From: Pseudonocardia sp. T1-2H
GTDB taxonomy: Bacteria; Actinomycetota; Actinomycetes; Mycobacteriales; Pseudonocardiaceae
Length of the DNA: 64,000 bases
NCBI RefSeq assembly: GCF_038039215.1
Contig: NZ_JBBPCL010000002.1
Span: 1-64,000, forward strand
Reading direction: 5' to 3'
A program made the position numbers and the translations under genes. A model generated the notes under the pieces. That model made no database searches, had not been told where the DNA came from, and saw only the letters and a program-made list of their open reading frames with translations. This document shows, in pieces, positions 46,362 through 54,842 of this stretch (its first letter is position 1; every line of letters starts with the position of its first letter).

Positions 46362-46913
46362 GTGGCCCGTGCAGGGCACCCGGTGTCGGCGGCTGCGCGG
46401 GCGAAGATCTCCGCGGCACTGAAGGGGAAGAAGCATCCGCACCGCGGGCACCCGATGTCGTCGGATGCGCGGGCGAAGATCTCGGCCGCGCTGAAGGGCC
46501 GAAACCACCCGCACCGCGGGCATGCGATCTCCTCGGAGACGAGGGCGAAGATCGCGGCCGCGCTGCGGGCCCGGCACGCGGCGACGACGGCGCGCGGGAA
46601 GTCCGGCACCGGCCCGAAGCGGTCCAGCGCCCCGAAGTCGGCGCGCGCCCCGCGCTCGACGCCGCCGACCGGCCGCGGGTCCGGGCTGCGGCGCGGCGGG
46701 AACACGTCGGTCCTGGCGCCCGGCGGCGGCCGGATGAAGACCGGGAGCCACGGCCACAAGGTCCACAAGTCGTCGTTCTCGCTGATCTCGACGGGCGCCG
46801 GATACCACCACTCCTACGTGGGGCGGCTCCGGAAGGCCCGCAAGGCGAGGTCGTCGAAGGCTCGGTTCGTCCGCACCCGGCGCGCCCACCGCGTCCGTCC
46901 CCGCAGGAGGTAG
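46362..46913 (+). CDS. NUMOD3-repeat protein in the connector cluster
   Basis: A 183-residue very basic protein from GTG 46362. Three tandem copies of ARAKISAALKGKKHPHRGHP (about residues 11-70) match NUMOD3, a DNA-binding module normally attached to GIY-YIG or HNH homing endonucleases. No nuclease domain follows. The C-terminus (KTGSHGHKVHKSSFSLISTG then SYVGRLRKARKARS) looks like a short structural protein. It may be a connector component that captured homing-enzyme modules, or a remnant of one. Confidence 0.65.
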   Translation: MARAGHPVSAAARAKISAALKGKKHPHRGHPMSSDARAKISAALKGRNHPHRGHAISSETRAKIAAALRARHAATTARGKSGTGPKRSSAPKSARAPRSTPPTGRGSGLRRGGNTSVLAPGGGRMKTGSHGHKVHKSSFSLISTGAGYHHSYVGRLRKARKARSSKARFVRTRRAHRVRPRRR

Positions 46914-46916
46914 CCC

Positions 46917-47414
46917 GTGAGCTCAGCAATCGACCGTGAGGCCGCGTGGCTGTCGGCGTCCGGGGACGGCCTACCCGCCCTCCTGAAGTCCGCTGGCGGC
47001 CCCTGGGACGTCATCCAGGGCTACTGGGGGCGCACCACGGCGCGCATGAAGACCGGGATCTACCTGGTGCGGCCCGCGGTGGTCGAGTCCCGGTTCACGA
47101 ACCAGCGGAAGATCCAGACCCACCAGTTCCGCGGCAAGCTGTGGTGGCCGATCGGGGCCACCACCGTGCAGTCCGGGCTGTGGGAGGACGAGCAGCGCGC
47201 CTTCGACGCGGCCGTCGACCTCCTCGTCGACAGGGTCCGCGGGCACGCCCTCGACCACACGCACGGCGGCCGGTTCCTCGCGGTCGCCGAGGCCCCCGAC
47301 GGGGGCCGCATCACCGTCCAGTTCGCCGATCCCGAGCAGGGCCAAGGCTCCTCTCCGGCCGCCCTCAGGGCCGACATCACCTACCAGGCCGACGACCGCG
47401 ACTTCGCGGGCTGA
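46917..47414 (+). CDS. Probable head-tail or tail-terminator protein
   Basis: A 165-residue protein from GTG 46917 (CAGGAGGTAGCCC leader). A helical N-terminus is followed by WWPIGATTVQSGLWEDEQRA and a beta-rich end (GRFLAVAEAPDGGRITVQFA). Size, position and layout fit a tail terminator or connector. Not assignable by motif alone. Confidence 0.55.
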   Translation: MSSAIDREAAWLSASGDGLPALLKSAGGPWDVIQGYWGRTTARMKTGIYLVRPAVVESRFTNQRKIQTHQFRGKLWWPIGATTVQSGLWEDEQRAFDAAVDLLVDRVRGHALDHTHGGRFLAVAEAPDGGRITVQFADPEQGQGSSPAALRADITYQADDRDFAG

Positions 47415-47439
47415 GGCCCGACCGGGAGGACCCCGACCA

Positions 47440-47751
47440 ATGCTGCAGCGCAACGTCAGCGGCTCGCCGCTGGACATGCCGACCCTCGACCCGCCGGTGT
47501 CGGTGGGGCAGGGCGGCGCGATCGACCACGACACGCTCCTGGCCGGGTTCGAGCCCGTCGGCGAGCCCGACGAGCAGGACCAGGAGCCCGACGACCGTGA
47601 GACGACCGGCGACGTGCACGTGCCCGACGGCTCCGAGCCGGCCCCCGGTGACGGGGCAGTCGACGCGGCCGCCGTCGCGGCGGCCTCGGTGACCACCACA
47701 TCCAAGTCCGGCGCGCGTGCGTCGGCGACCCGGAAGGGGGCGTCTCGATGA
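47440..47751 (+). CDS. Hypothetical acidic protein
   Basis: A 103-residue protein from ATG 47440 starting MLQRNVSGSPLDMPTLDPPV: an acidic, probably disordered middle (PDEQDQEPDDRETTGDVHVP) and an Ala/Thr/Ser basic end. Overlaps the tail protein start by four bases. Function unknown. Confidence 0.5.
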   Translation: MLQRNVSGSPLDMPTLDPPVSVGQGGAIDHDTLLAGFEPVGEPDEQDQEPDDRETTGDVHVPDGSEPAPGDGAVDAAAVAAASVTTTSKSGARASATRKGASR

Positions 47752-48905
47752 CGCAGCTTTCTCGCCTTGCGATCGTCGGCCTCGCGAAGGAGGCGACCGC
47801 GGGCACCTACGTGGTGCCGACGACGTACGTGCCGTTCACCAAGGCCGACTTCGAGGACAACTACGCGGAGATCAAGGACGAGTCGATCCGCGCGAACGAC
47901 TCCGTCCTGCAGGGCGCCTACCAGGGCCCGGTCACCGGGTCGTGGTCGCTGGACCTGCTGGCGTACCCGGACGTCCTGGGGCACTTCCTGGCCTCCATGA
48001 TCGGGCCGGACTCGGTGGCGGCCGGGGTGTCGACGACGCTGAGCGCGTCGTCGGCGGTGAACGCGACGACGATCTCCACGGCCGTGAGCATCCCGGCGCA
48101 GACGGTCATCCAGATCGACACCGCCGCGAACGTGGAGTTCGCGAAGGTCACGGCGGTGTCCGGGGCTGGCCCGTACACGCTGACGGTGACGACGTCGGAC
48201 ACCGGCGCGGTCGGCCTGACAAAGGCGCACACCTCGGCCGCGCCGGTGATCGCGCAGACGACGCACACGTTCAAGCAGGTCGCGAACGTGCAGAACCCGA
48301 CGCTGTCGATCTCGGTGTACGACACCCTGACGACGCTGGGGTACTCGTATGCGGCGCTGTCGGACCTGTCCATCAAGATCGACCCGAAGGCGTCGGTCTC
48401 CCTGACGTCGAAGTTCACGAGCATGCCGGGCGTCGCGCAGACCGCGTTGACGCCGACGTTCACGCAGCTCCCGCCGCTCCTCGGCTGGCAGTGGACCATG
48501 ACGAACGCCGGCGCGGCCTCGACGCGCGGCCTGTCCTTCGACCTGAACCTGAAGCGGACCGTCGACCCGGTCCACTCGAGCGACGGCACCCAGGGCCCCC
48601 GGGAGATCTTCCAGGGCGCCCTGACCGCCGACGGCTCGTACAAGGCGATCTTCGAGAACCAGACCGACCTGGCGCTCTACAACAGCTACAGCCAGCAGCC
48701 CGCGACGGCGCTGCTGCAGCAGCCGACCGTCGGTGGCGGCGCGAGCCTGGCCCTGACCATGTCGAAGTCCGGCTGGGTCAAGGGCAAGCGCGAGTGGGGC
48801 GGCGCCTACGTGCAGGCGTCGTTCTCGCTGTCCGGCATCTACAACACGGTCGACGGCGGCTCGGTCTCCGCGGTGCTGAAGAACTTCAGGACCACCGCTT
48901 TCTGA
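47748..48905 (+). CDS. Major tail protein
   Basis: A 385-residue protein from ATG 47748. Thr/Ser/Ala-rich beta repeats throughout, including VPTTYVPFTKADFEDNYAEI and ASVSLTSKFTSMPGVAQTAL, ending GGSVSAVLKNFRTTAF, fit a tail-tube protein. The centre has an Ig-like stretch (TVIQIDTAANVEFAKVTAVS). Position, just before the frameshifted chaperones and tape measure, is the standard one. Confidence 0.85.
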   Translation: MTQLSRLAIVGLAKEATAGTYVVPTTYVPFTKADFEDNYAEIKDESIRANDSVLQGAYQGPVTGSWSLDLLAYPDVLGHFLASMIGPDSVAAGVSTTLSASSAVNATTISTAVSIPAQTVIQIDTAANVEFAKVTAVSGAGPYTLTVTTSDTGAVGLTKAHTSAAPVIAQTTHTFKQVANVQNPTLSISVYDTLTTLGYSYAALSDLSIKIDPKASVSLTSKFTSMPGVAQTALTPTFTQLPPLLGWQWTMTNAGAASTRGLSFDLNLKRTVDPVHSSDGTQGPREIFQGALTADGSYKAIFENQTDLALYNSYSQQPATALLQQPTVGGGASLALTMSKSGWVKGKREWGGAYVQASFSLSGIYNTVDGGSVSAVLKNFRTTAF

Positions 48906-49082
48906 GCGGTGCCAGCGTTCCCCCTCGCCGCGCTCTCGGCCCTGGCAGTCCTGCTGGTGGCCGGGGGCGCGCACTCCGTCGTGCCTCTGCTGCTGGTCGC
49001 GCTCGCGGCCACAGCAGCCCCTCTCGATCGACCCGCGCCGGGCTTCCCGCGCGGGCCCCTCTCACGCAAGGAGCGCAGAGCC

Positions 49083-49478
49083 ATGGCTGGCTACGCCAAC
49101 CGGATCCTCCACATCCCGTTCCCGGACCTGTCCGAGGAAGGCGACACGGTGTGGGTGTCGATCCTGAACCCGTCGCAGCAGCCGCCGGACAAGCTGCGGC
49201 CGCGGGAGATCCCGACCGACGAGAACGGCCGGCCGCTGGACCAGAACCTCGCGATGGAGGCGTCGTACGAGATCATCGCCGGTCTCGTCGTGGCGTGGCA
49301 CGTCTACGACGCCACGGCGGCCTCGGTGGACTACGAGACCGGCGAGGCGCTCGACCAGCCGCTGCTGCCGAAGGTCGACCACTCGCACCCGGCCACTCCC
49401 GAGCTGGTGAAGTGCCTGCCGATGGAGATCATCAACGAGATCTCGCGGCAGATGAGCCAGCGCGTAAACCCTCAGTAG
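49083..49478 (+). CDS. Tail assembly chaperone, short form (gpG-like)
   Basis: A 131-residue protein from ATG 49083 (CAAGGAGCGCAGAGCC leader) starting MAGYANRILHIPFPDLSEEG, ending SQRVNPQ. The in-frame GTG at 48909 would add a hydrophobic extension and is judged unlikely. Short chaperones bind the tape measure during tail assembly. The stop codon sits four bases after a slippery heptamer that yields the longer form. Confidence 0.85.
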   Translation: MAGYANRILHIPFPDLSEEGDTVWVSILNPSQQPPDKLRPREIPTDENGRPLDQNLAMEASYEIIAGLVVAWHVYDATAASVDYETGEALDQPLLPKVDHSHPATPELVKCLPMEIINEISRQMSQRVNPQ

Positions 49479-49732
49479 GGCCTGGCGAGCCCTACTTCGA
49501 GGACGTCTACCTCACCGTCGAGTCGATCTACGAGGGCACCTGGTCGTCCGGGGCTCCCCCGCAGGAGTTCGTCGACTTCGAGCTGATGCGTGAGATGGGC
49601 TGGTCGTGGACGGACCTGCAGGCCACGCCGACGTACGTCCGGCGGTTCACCTGGGATTTCATCCAGCTCCGCCGCCAGGCCGAGAACGACGCCAGCGAGC
49701 GCGCGCGACAGGAGATGAACACAGGTGCCTGA
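49083..49732 (+). CDS. Tail assembly chaperone, -1 frameshift fusion (gpGT-like)
   Basis: Slippage by -1 on A AAC CCT (49466-49472) joins the short chaperone to a second frame (SVGPGEPYFEDVYLTVESIY ... RRQAENDASERARQEM), giving about 216 residues. Codons AAC and CCT re-pair as AAA and CCC, a canonical X XXY YYZ site. This arrangement between major tail protein and tape measure is a hallmark of long-tailed phages. Confidence 0.88.
49466..49472 (+). promoter_or_regulatory. Programmed -1 frameshift slippery site
   Basis: AAACCCT, read A AAC CCT in the chaperone frame, four bases before the TAG. Matches X XXY YYZ. Confidence 0.85.
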
Positions 49733-50195
49733 GCCCCTGGTGCTCGGAACGATGTCCCGCCTGTTCACCGAGCTCGCGGCGCGGAGCGAGGCGGCCGTGC
49801 CGCCCGCGCTCACCGCTGTGGCGCTCGCCGTCGAGCGGCAGGCGAAGCTCAACGCCTCGAACGGTGAGCACCCTCCTCGCACGCCCACGCCGTCGTCCGG
49901 CGACCCGGCAGGTCCCGCACGGATCTCCGGGTCGCTGGTCCGCGCGATCACTCACACCCCGGTCCACCGGACCGCGCTGGGCTGGGAGGTGAAGGTCGGG
50001 ATGGCGCCGGGCCTGTACCCGTACTACAACCGCGCCACCCCGAGCTCGCTGTACGCCTACTACCTCGAGGTGACGGGCGTCGGGAAGAACCGGCGCAGGT
50101 TCCCGTTCCTCGAGCCGGCGTTCCACATGGTCGCCAGGGTGTCGGTCTACACGATCTTCGCGGAGCTGTACGGGGCCGGCTGGCGGACGCTCTAG
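49725..50195 (+). CDS. Probable tail completion / HK97 gp10-like protein
   Basis: A 156-residue protein from GTG 49725, overlapping the chaperone fusion. SRLFTELAARSEAAVPPALT opening, a GSLVRAITHTPVHR segment and the end RFPFLEPAFHMVARVSVYTI resemble HK97-gp10-like tail-completion proteins. Those genes normally precede the major tail gene; here it lies after the chaperones. Assignment is by pattern only. Confidence 0.5.
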   Translation: MPEPLVLGTMSRLFTELAARSEAAVPPALTAVALAVERQAKLNASNGEHPPRTPTPSSGDPAGPARISGSLVRAITHTPVHRTALGWEVKVGMAPGLYPYYNRATPSSLYAYYLEVTGVGKNRRRFPFLEPAFHMVARVSVYTIFAELYGAGWRTL

Positions 50196-50665
50196 CCGCG
50201 CAGGAGCCGCGCCTTCTCCTGCTCGAACTCCTCGCGGGTCAGCAATCCCTCGCGGAGCATCCGGGCCAGCTCGACCAGCGGCCCGCCAGTGCCGTCCAGC
50301 GTGGCCGTGGGCGCACCAGCGGCCGGACCGTGGGGTGACCGACGGGCCGTCTCCACAGCGGCCCTCAGCGCCTCGAACGCGGGGAGTTCTCTCCGCCAGA
50401 ACGGGACGTGCCACTCGTCGAGGCGGGCCGCGGTCGCCTGCGACCCGATCCGGGCTCGCGGGGCGACGGTCCCGGCCACGGTGAACCCGATGAACCCCTC
50501 CCGGGTCAGCAGGCCCGGGGGTTGCCACCGCACGCCCGCGAGCTGCGAGACGTGCACTGATCGTTCCCCATAGCCCGGCAATGACCGGTTCGTCCTGGTC
50601 AGGGTCACGGTGTGGCCGTCGAACCTCACCGACGCACCCAGCCTGCCTTGGGCTTCCAGCTCCAT
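50192..50665 (-). CDS. DUF4429/SHOCT-like protein inserted on the opposite strand
   Basis: A 157-residue minus-strand protein from ATG 50665. The N-terminus (FDGHTVTLTRTNRSLPGYGE then HVSQLAGVRWQPPGLLTREG) fits DUF4429, and the C-terminus (LVELARMLREGLLTREEFEQ) is a SHOCT motif. Both are typical of host actinobacterial proteins and rare in tail operons. It ends four bases inside the preceding gene and lies just before the tape measure, like a moron gene. No early-type promoter is seen; function unknown. Confidence 0.75.
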   Translation of the reverse strand: MELEAQGRLGASVRFDGHTVTLTRTNRSLPGYGERSVHVSQLAGVRWQPPGLLTREGFIGFTVAGTVAPRARIGSQATAARLDEWHVPFWRRELPAFEALRAAVETARRSPHGPAAGAPTATLDGTGGPLVELARMLREGLLTREEFEQEKARLLRG

Positions 50666-50739
50666 CTGCTCATGGTGCTCGGCCTCCCTCTCCGAACACC
50701 TGTTCGTGCCAACGCACCCCGGATTCCTGAACTGAGGGG

Positions 50740-53700
50740 GTGCCGCCGGTGTCCGATGAGGTCGCCGATCTCTACGTCACGCTCCGCGCCGAGAGCGCCC
50801 CGCTGACTGCCGGATTCGCCGAGAGCGGCACGGCCGGCGAGGCGATGGCCACCCGCATCGACGCCTCCCTGCAGGCGATCGCTACGGAGATCGGCCGCGT
50901 CGCGGAGACCAACAACCTGCTGGCCACGTCCGTCGACCGTCTCGCGGCCCAGTGGACGGCCGCTACCTCCGAGATGGCCGTCGCGACGGCGCGGGTCAGC
51001 ACCGAGACGGCGCAGGTCGCGACGTCCGTCGAGGCGGCCGCCGCGAAGACCACCGCGGCCGCCACCGAGATGACGGCCTCACTGTCCGAGGTCGGCGCGG
51101 CCACGGCCGACGTCGACGTCGCGGTGACGGCGATGGGCGAGACGTTCACCGCGACCGCCGCGGTGATCACCGAGTCCGGCATCGAGATGGCCACGGCCAC
51201 CGCCGCGACCGCCGCCGAGGCCCAGGCCGCGGCGGAGAAGATGCTCGCCGACCAGCGGGCGGTGGCCTCAGGCGCCCAGACGGAGGCCGCGCAGGTCACC
51301 GCCAGCGCGGAGGAGATCGCCGCCGCGCAGAAGGCCCTGGCGCTGTCCTACGGCGAGGGCGCCACCGCGGCGGAGATGGCGGCCAGCAAGACGGCCGCCG
51401 CCTACGCCGCGATGAGCGACAAGGTCGTCGCCGACCTGGCGGCGGTCAAGGTCGCCGAGGCGGAGGCTGCCACCGCGAACGTGGCCGTCGGCACGACGAT
51501 GGCCGGGACCGCGGCCGGGATGGGCACCCTCAGCACGGCGTCCGCGGCCGCGTCGGCGAGCTTCGGGAACGTCGCGGCGAAGGTCGGGCTGACGAGCGGG
51601 CAGCTCGGCCTGGCCGGGCTCGCGGCCGCCGCCGTCGGCGGGGTCGCGGTCAAGATGGCCGGCGACTTCGACATGGCCACCACGCGGCTCGTCACCTCGG
51701 CGAACGAGACGGAGTCGAACCTCGGCATGGTCCGGGACGGCATCCTCGCGATGGCCGGGACCGTGGGCTACTCGTCGGACGAGCTGGCCAAGGCCATGTA
51801 CAAGGTCGAGTCCGGCGGCCAGCACGGCGCGGACGGCCTGAAGGTGCTGCAGGCCGCCGCTGAGGGCGCGAAGACGGAGAACGCGGACCTCACGGTCGTC
51901 GCGGACGCCGTCACGACCGCCCTCATCGACTACCACCTGCACGCCGACGACGCCGCCACCGTCACCAGCAAGATGGTGCAGGCCACCGCCAGCGGCAAGA
52001 TGACGTTCGAGGAGCTGGCCGGCTCTTTCAGCTCGGTCGCGCCGATCGCCTCCGCCGCGAACATCTCCCTCGACGACATGCTCGGCGTCCTCGCCTCGAT
52101 GACGTCGCACGGCATCTCGGCCCAGCAGGCGACCCAGAACATGGCGGACGCGATCCGCCACCTGCAGGCCCCCACCGGGACCATGCGGAACGAGATGAAC
52201 CTGCTCGGCATCAGTGCCGACGACGTCGCCGCGCACCTGGGCGAGCGGGGTCTCTCCGGGACCATGCAGCTCCTCCAGCAGGCCATATCGAAGTCGATGC
52301 CGCCAGGCTCGGAGAAGGTCTTCCTCGACATGAAGAACGCGGTCGCGTCCGCGTCCCCCGCCGTGCAGGACCTGGCCCAGAAGGTCATGGACGGCTCGAT
52401 CTCGATGAAGGACTTCAGCAAGGCGGCGAAGGACCTCGACCCGATCTCCGCCAAGCAGGCCGCCAGCTTCGCCACCCTCGCCGGCACGACCCACCAGCTC
52501 GGGTCGGAGTCGAAGACCGGCGAGGAGGTGATGCAGACCTACGGCGGCGCCATGCAGAAGGCCATGGGCGACGCCACCGGCCTGAAGGTCGCCCTGATGA
52601 CGACCGGCGAGAACGCCGACTACACGAACAACGCCATCAAGGGGATCTCCGGGACGACCACCGAGGCGGGCAACCACGTCAAGGGTTGGAGCGAGATCCA
52701 GGGCGAGTTCAACACGAAGGTCTCCCAGGCCAAGGACGGGATCGGCGCCCTGGCCATCTCCATCGGCGAGAAGCTGCTCCCGGTGGTCACGCCGATCGTC
52801 GGCGCGATCGCGGACTTCACCACGTGGATCACCCAGAACCAGGTGGCGGCGACCGCGCTGGCGATCGTCATCGGCGGGGTGGTGGTCGTCGCCTTCTCGG
52901 CCGCTGCGGTGGCGGCGTGGAGCTTCACGGCCGCGCTGCTCGCCAACCCGGTCGTGTGGATCGTCGCGGCGATCGTTGCCGCGATCGGGCTGCTCGTCTT
53001 CGCGGTAGTCGAGATAGTCCAGCACTGGCAGGGGATAGCGGATTTCTTTTCCGGCCTTTGGTCCGATGTAAAGGACATTTTCAGTTCCGCGGTCAGCTGG
53101 GTAGGCGATAAGCTATCCGATCTCGCTGATTTCTTTTCCCGAATGTGGGGGAAAGTAAAGGACGGACTCACTTCTGCGAAGGATTGGATCAAGCAGAAGC
53201 TTTCCGATGTAGTCGATTTCTTCACCTCCTTGCCGGATAAGATCGGAGAGGGTCTCTCTAAAGTCGGAGAATCCCTGAAGACATCCTTTTCTCACGTGCT
53301 CGATTTCATTACCGCGCCTTTCCGGGCGGCGTTCGCTTTCGTCAAGCTGCTGTTCTCGAAGAGCCCCGGCGAGTGGGGGCAGATCATCGGCCAGGCGCTC
53401 GGCCAGCTCGCGCGGACGCTCGTCGACAAGGGCAAGGCGCTCTGGCACGGCTTCTGGGATGACGGCGTGGTCCCCGCCTGGAACAACACGCTGGCCTGGT
53501 TCAAGGCTCTACCTGGGCGGATCGTCGACGCGATCGGCGCGGCGAACACGTGGCTGAAGCAGAAGGGGAAGGACCTCTGGCACGGCTTCTGGGACGACGG
53601 CGTGGTCCCGGCCTGGAGCAACACGCTCGCCTGGTTCAAGGCTCTGCCCGGCCGGATCGTCGACGGGATCGGCGCGGCGAATACGTGGTTGAATCAGAAG

Positions 53701-54804
53701 GGAAAGGACCTCTGGCACGGCTTCTGGGACGACGGCGTAGTCCCGGCCTACAACAACACGATTGCGTGGTTCAAGGCGCTGCCGGGGCGCATTCAGACGG
53801 CGCTCGGGGATGCGGCGTCGTGGCTGACACAGAAGGGAAAGGACCTCTGGCACGGCTTCTGGGATGACGGAGTAGTCCCCGCCTGGAACAACACGGTCGC
53901 CTGGTTCCACGACCTTCCGAACAAGATCCACGCTTTTTTCACGGACGCTCCGCATTGGCTGGTCGAGCACGGCAAGATGATCTTGCAGGGCTTGATCGAC
54001 GGGATCACCGGATTCGCCTCCAAGGTTTACAACGCCATTTCCGATTTCATTAAGGGCTTCATCGACGGATTTAAGCGGGGCTTCGGCATCGCGTCGCCGT
54101 CAACGATTTTCCACGATTTCGGAATTCAGATCCTGACCGGCCTACTCAACGGCCTGACGACTATGTGGACCACCGTCGTGGGCTTCCTCGGACGGTTGCC
54201 GTCGCAGGCGATCAACCTCTTCGCGAACGCGGGCTCCTGGCTCGTTTCCGCAGGTCACAACCTCCTCGTCGGCCTGTGGAACGGCATCGCGTCGATGACG
54301 TCCTGGGTCTGGGACAAGCTGACCGGCTGGGCCTCCTCGCTCTGGGGCGGCGTCAAGTCCGCCCTCGGCATCGCCAGCCCGTCGACCATCGCCCACGAGT
54401 CCGGAATGTGGCTGATGAAGGGCCTCGCCAACGGCATCGACGAGCACGGCCACGTCGCCGTGCAGGCAGCCCAGGCGGTCGCCGACCGGGTCGTCACCGC
54501 CACGAAGTCGACCAACCAGAGCCTCACCGGGCTCGGCCTCACCGCCGCCACCCTCGGCGGCGACGGCGCGAGCCTCAGCTTTGGTGCGGCCGGCTTCACC
54601 CGCCCTGCCGTGCCGACCAGCCCCGGCGTCCTCACCGGCGTCGGGGCCGGCCAGCAGAACGTGACCGTCGTGCACCTCAACCCGACGATCCAGGGCAACG
54701 TCTGGACCACGCAGGACCTCGTCACGGAGCTGCAGCAGGAGCTGCTGCGGCACGGCATCCGGAACACCGGCAACGGCACCAACTACGTCGGCTTCGGGGC
54801 CTGA
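50740..54804 (+). CDS. Tape measure protein
   Basis: A 1354-residue protein from GTG 50740 (an in-frame GTG at 50749 is possible). The N-terminal 290 residues form Ala/Thr/Glu-rich coiled coil. Then comes a TMP-type domain (DMATTRLVTSANETESNLGM, then DDMLGVLASMTSHGISAQQA) and hydrophobic helices (ATALAIVIGGVVVVAFSAAA, about residues 705-755). Next are amphipathic helices encoded by AT-richer DNA, four 45-residue repeats beginning GK-x-LWHGFWDDGVVPA, and a C-terminus with FGIASPSTIFHDFG and GIASPSTIAHESG modules. It sets tail length and may form a DNA channel. Confidence 0.95.
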   Translation: MPPVSDEVADLYVTLRAESAPLTAGFAESGTAGEAMATRIDASLQAIATEIGRVAETNNLLATSVDRLAAQWTAATSEMAVATARVSTETAQVATSVEAAAAKTTAAATEMTASLSEVGAATADVDVAVTAMGETFTATAAVITESGIEMATATAATAAEAQAAAEKMLADQRAVASGAQTEAAQVTASAEEIAAAQKALALSYGEGATAAEMAASKTAAAYAAMSDKVVADLAAVKVAEAEAATANVAVGTTMAGTAAGMGTLSTASAAASASFGNVAAKVGLTSGQLGLAGLAAAAVGGVAVKMAGDFDMATTRLVTSANETESNLGMVRDGILAMAGTVGYSSDELAKAMYKVESGGQHGADGLKVLQAAAEGAKTENADLTVVADAVTTALIDYHLHADDAATVTSKMVQATASGKMTFEELAGSFSSVAPIASAANISLDDMLGVLASMTSHGISAQQATQNMADAIRHLQAPTGTMRNEMNLLGISADDVAAHLGERGLSGTMQLLQQAISKSMPPGSEKVFLDMKNAVASASPAVQDLAQKVMDGSISMKDFSKAAKDLDPISAKQAASFATLAGTTHQLGSESKTGEEVMQTYGGAMQKAMGDATGLKVALMTTGENADYTNNAIKGISGTTTEAGNHVKGWSEIQGEFNTKVSQAKDGIGALAISIGEKLLPVVTPIVGAIADFTTWITQNQVAATALAIVIGGVVVVAFSAAAVAAWSFTAALLANPVVWIVAAIVAAIGLLVFAVVEIVQHWQGIADFFSGLWSDVKDIFSSAVSWVGDKLSDLADFFSRMWGKVKDGLTSAKDWIKQKLSDVVDFFTSLPDKIGEGLSKVGESLKTSFSHVLDFITAPFRAAFAFVKLLFSKSPGEWGQIIGQALGQLARTLVDKGKALWHGFWDDGVVPAWNNTLAWFKALPGRIVDAIGAANTWLKQKGKDLWHGFWDDGVVPAWSNTLAWFKALPGRIVDGIGAANTWLNQKGKDLWHGFWDDGVVPAYNNTIAWFKALPGRIQTALGDAASWLTQKGKDLWHGFWDDGVVPAWNNTVAWFHDLPNKIHAFFTDAPHWLVEHGKMILQGLIDGITGFASKVYNAISDFIKGFIDGFKRGFGIASPSTIFHDFGIQILTGLLNGLTTMWTTVVGFLGRLPSQAINLFANAGSWLVSAGHNLLVGLWNGIASMTSWVWDKLTGWASSLWGGVKSALGIASPSTIAHESGMWLMKGLANGIDEHGHVAVQAAQAVADRVVTATKSTNQSLTGLGLTAATLGGDGASLSFGAAGFTRPAVPTSPGVLTGVGAGQQNVTVVHLNPTIQGNVWTTQDLVTELQQELLRHGIRNTGNGTNYVGFGA
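53431..53970 (+). repeat. Four 135-bp in-frame repeats in the tape measure gene
   Basis: Units start at 53431, 53566, 53701 and 53836. Each encodes LWHGFWDDGVVPAW/Y, an NNT/SNT-x-AWF motif, LPGRI and a WL end. The first three are closest; the fourth diverges at its 3' end. Confidence 0.9.
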
Positions 54805-54842
54805 TCCGCGGCCGCCCCGACCAACGAAGGAAGGGGGCGGCC

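Noticed and set aside
48909..49082. In-frame N-terminal extension of the tail chaperone from GTG 48909
   Set aside because: The extension is hydrophobic and unlike chaperones, while ATG 49083 has a clear AAGGAG and gives a normal-length protein.
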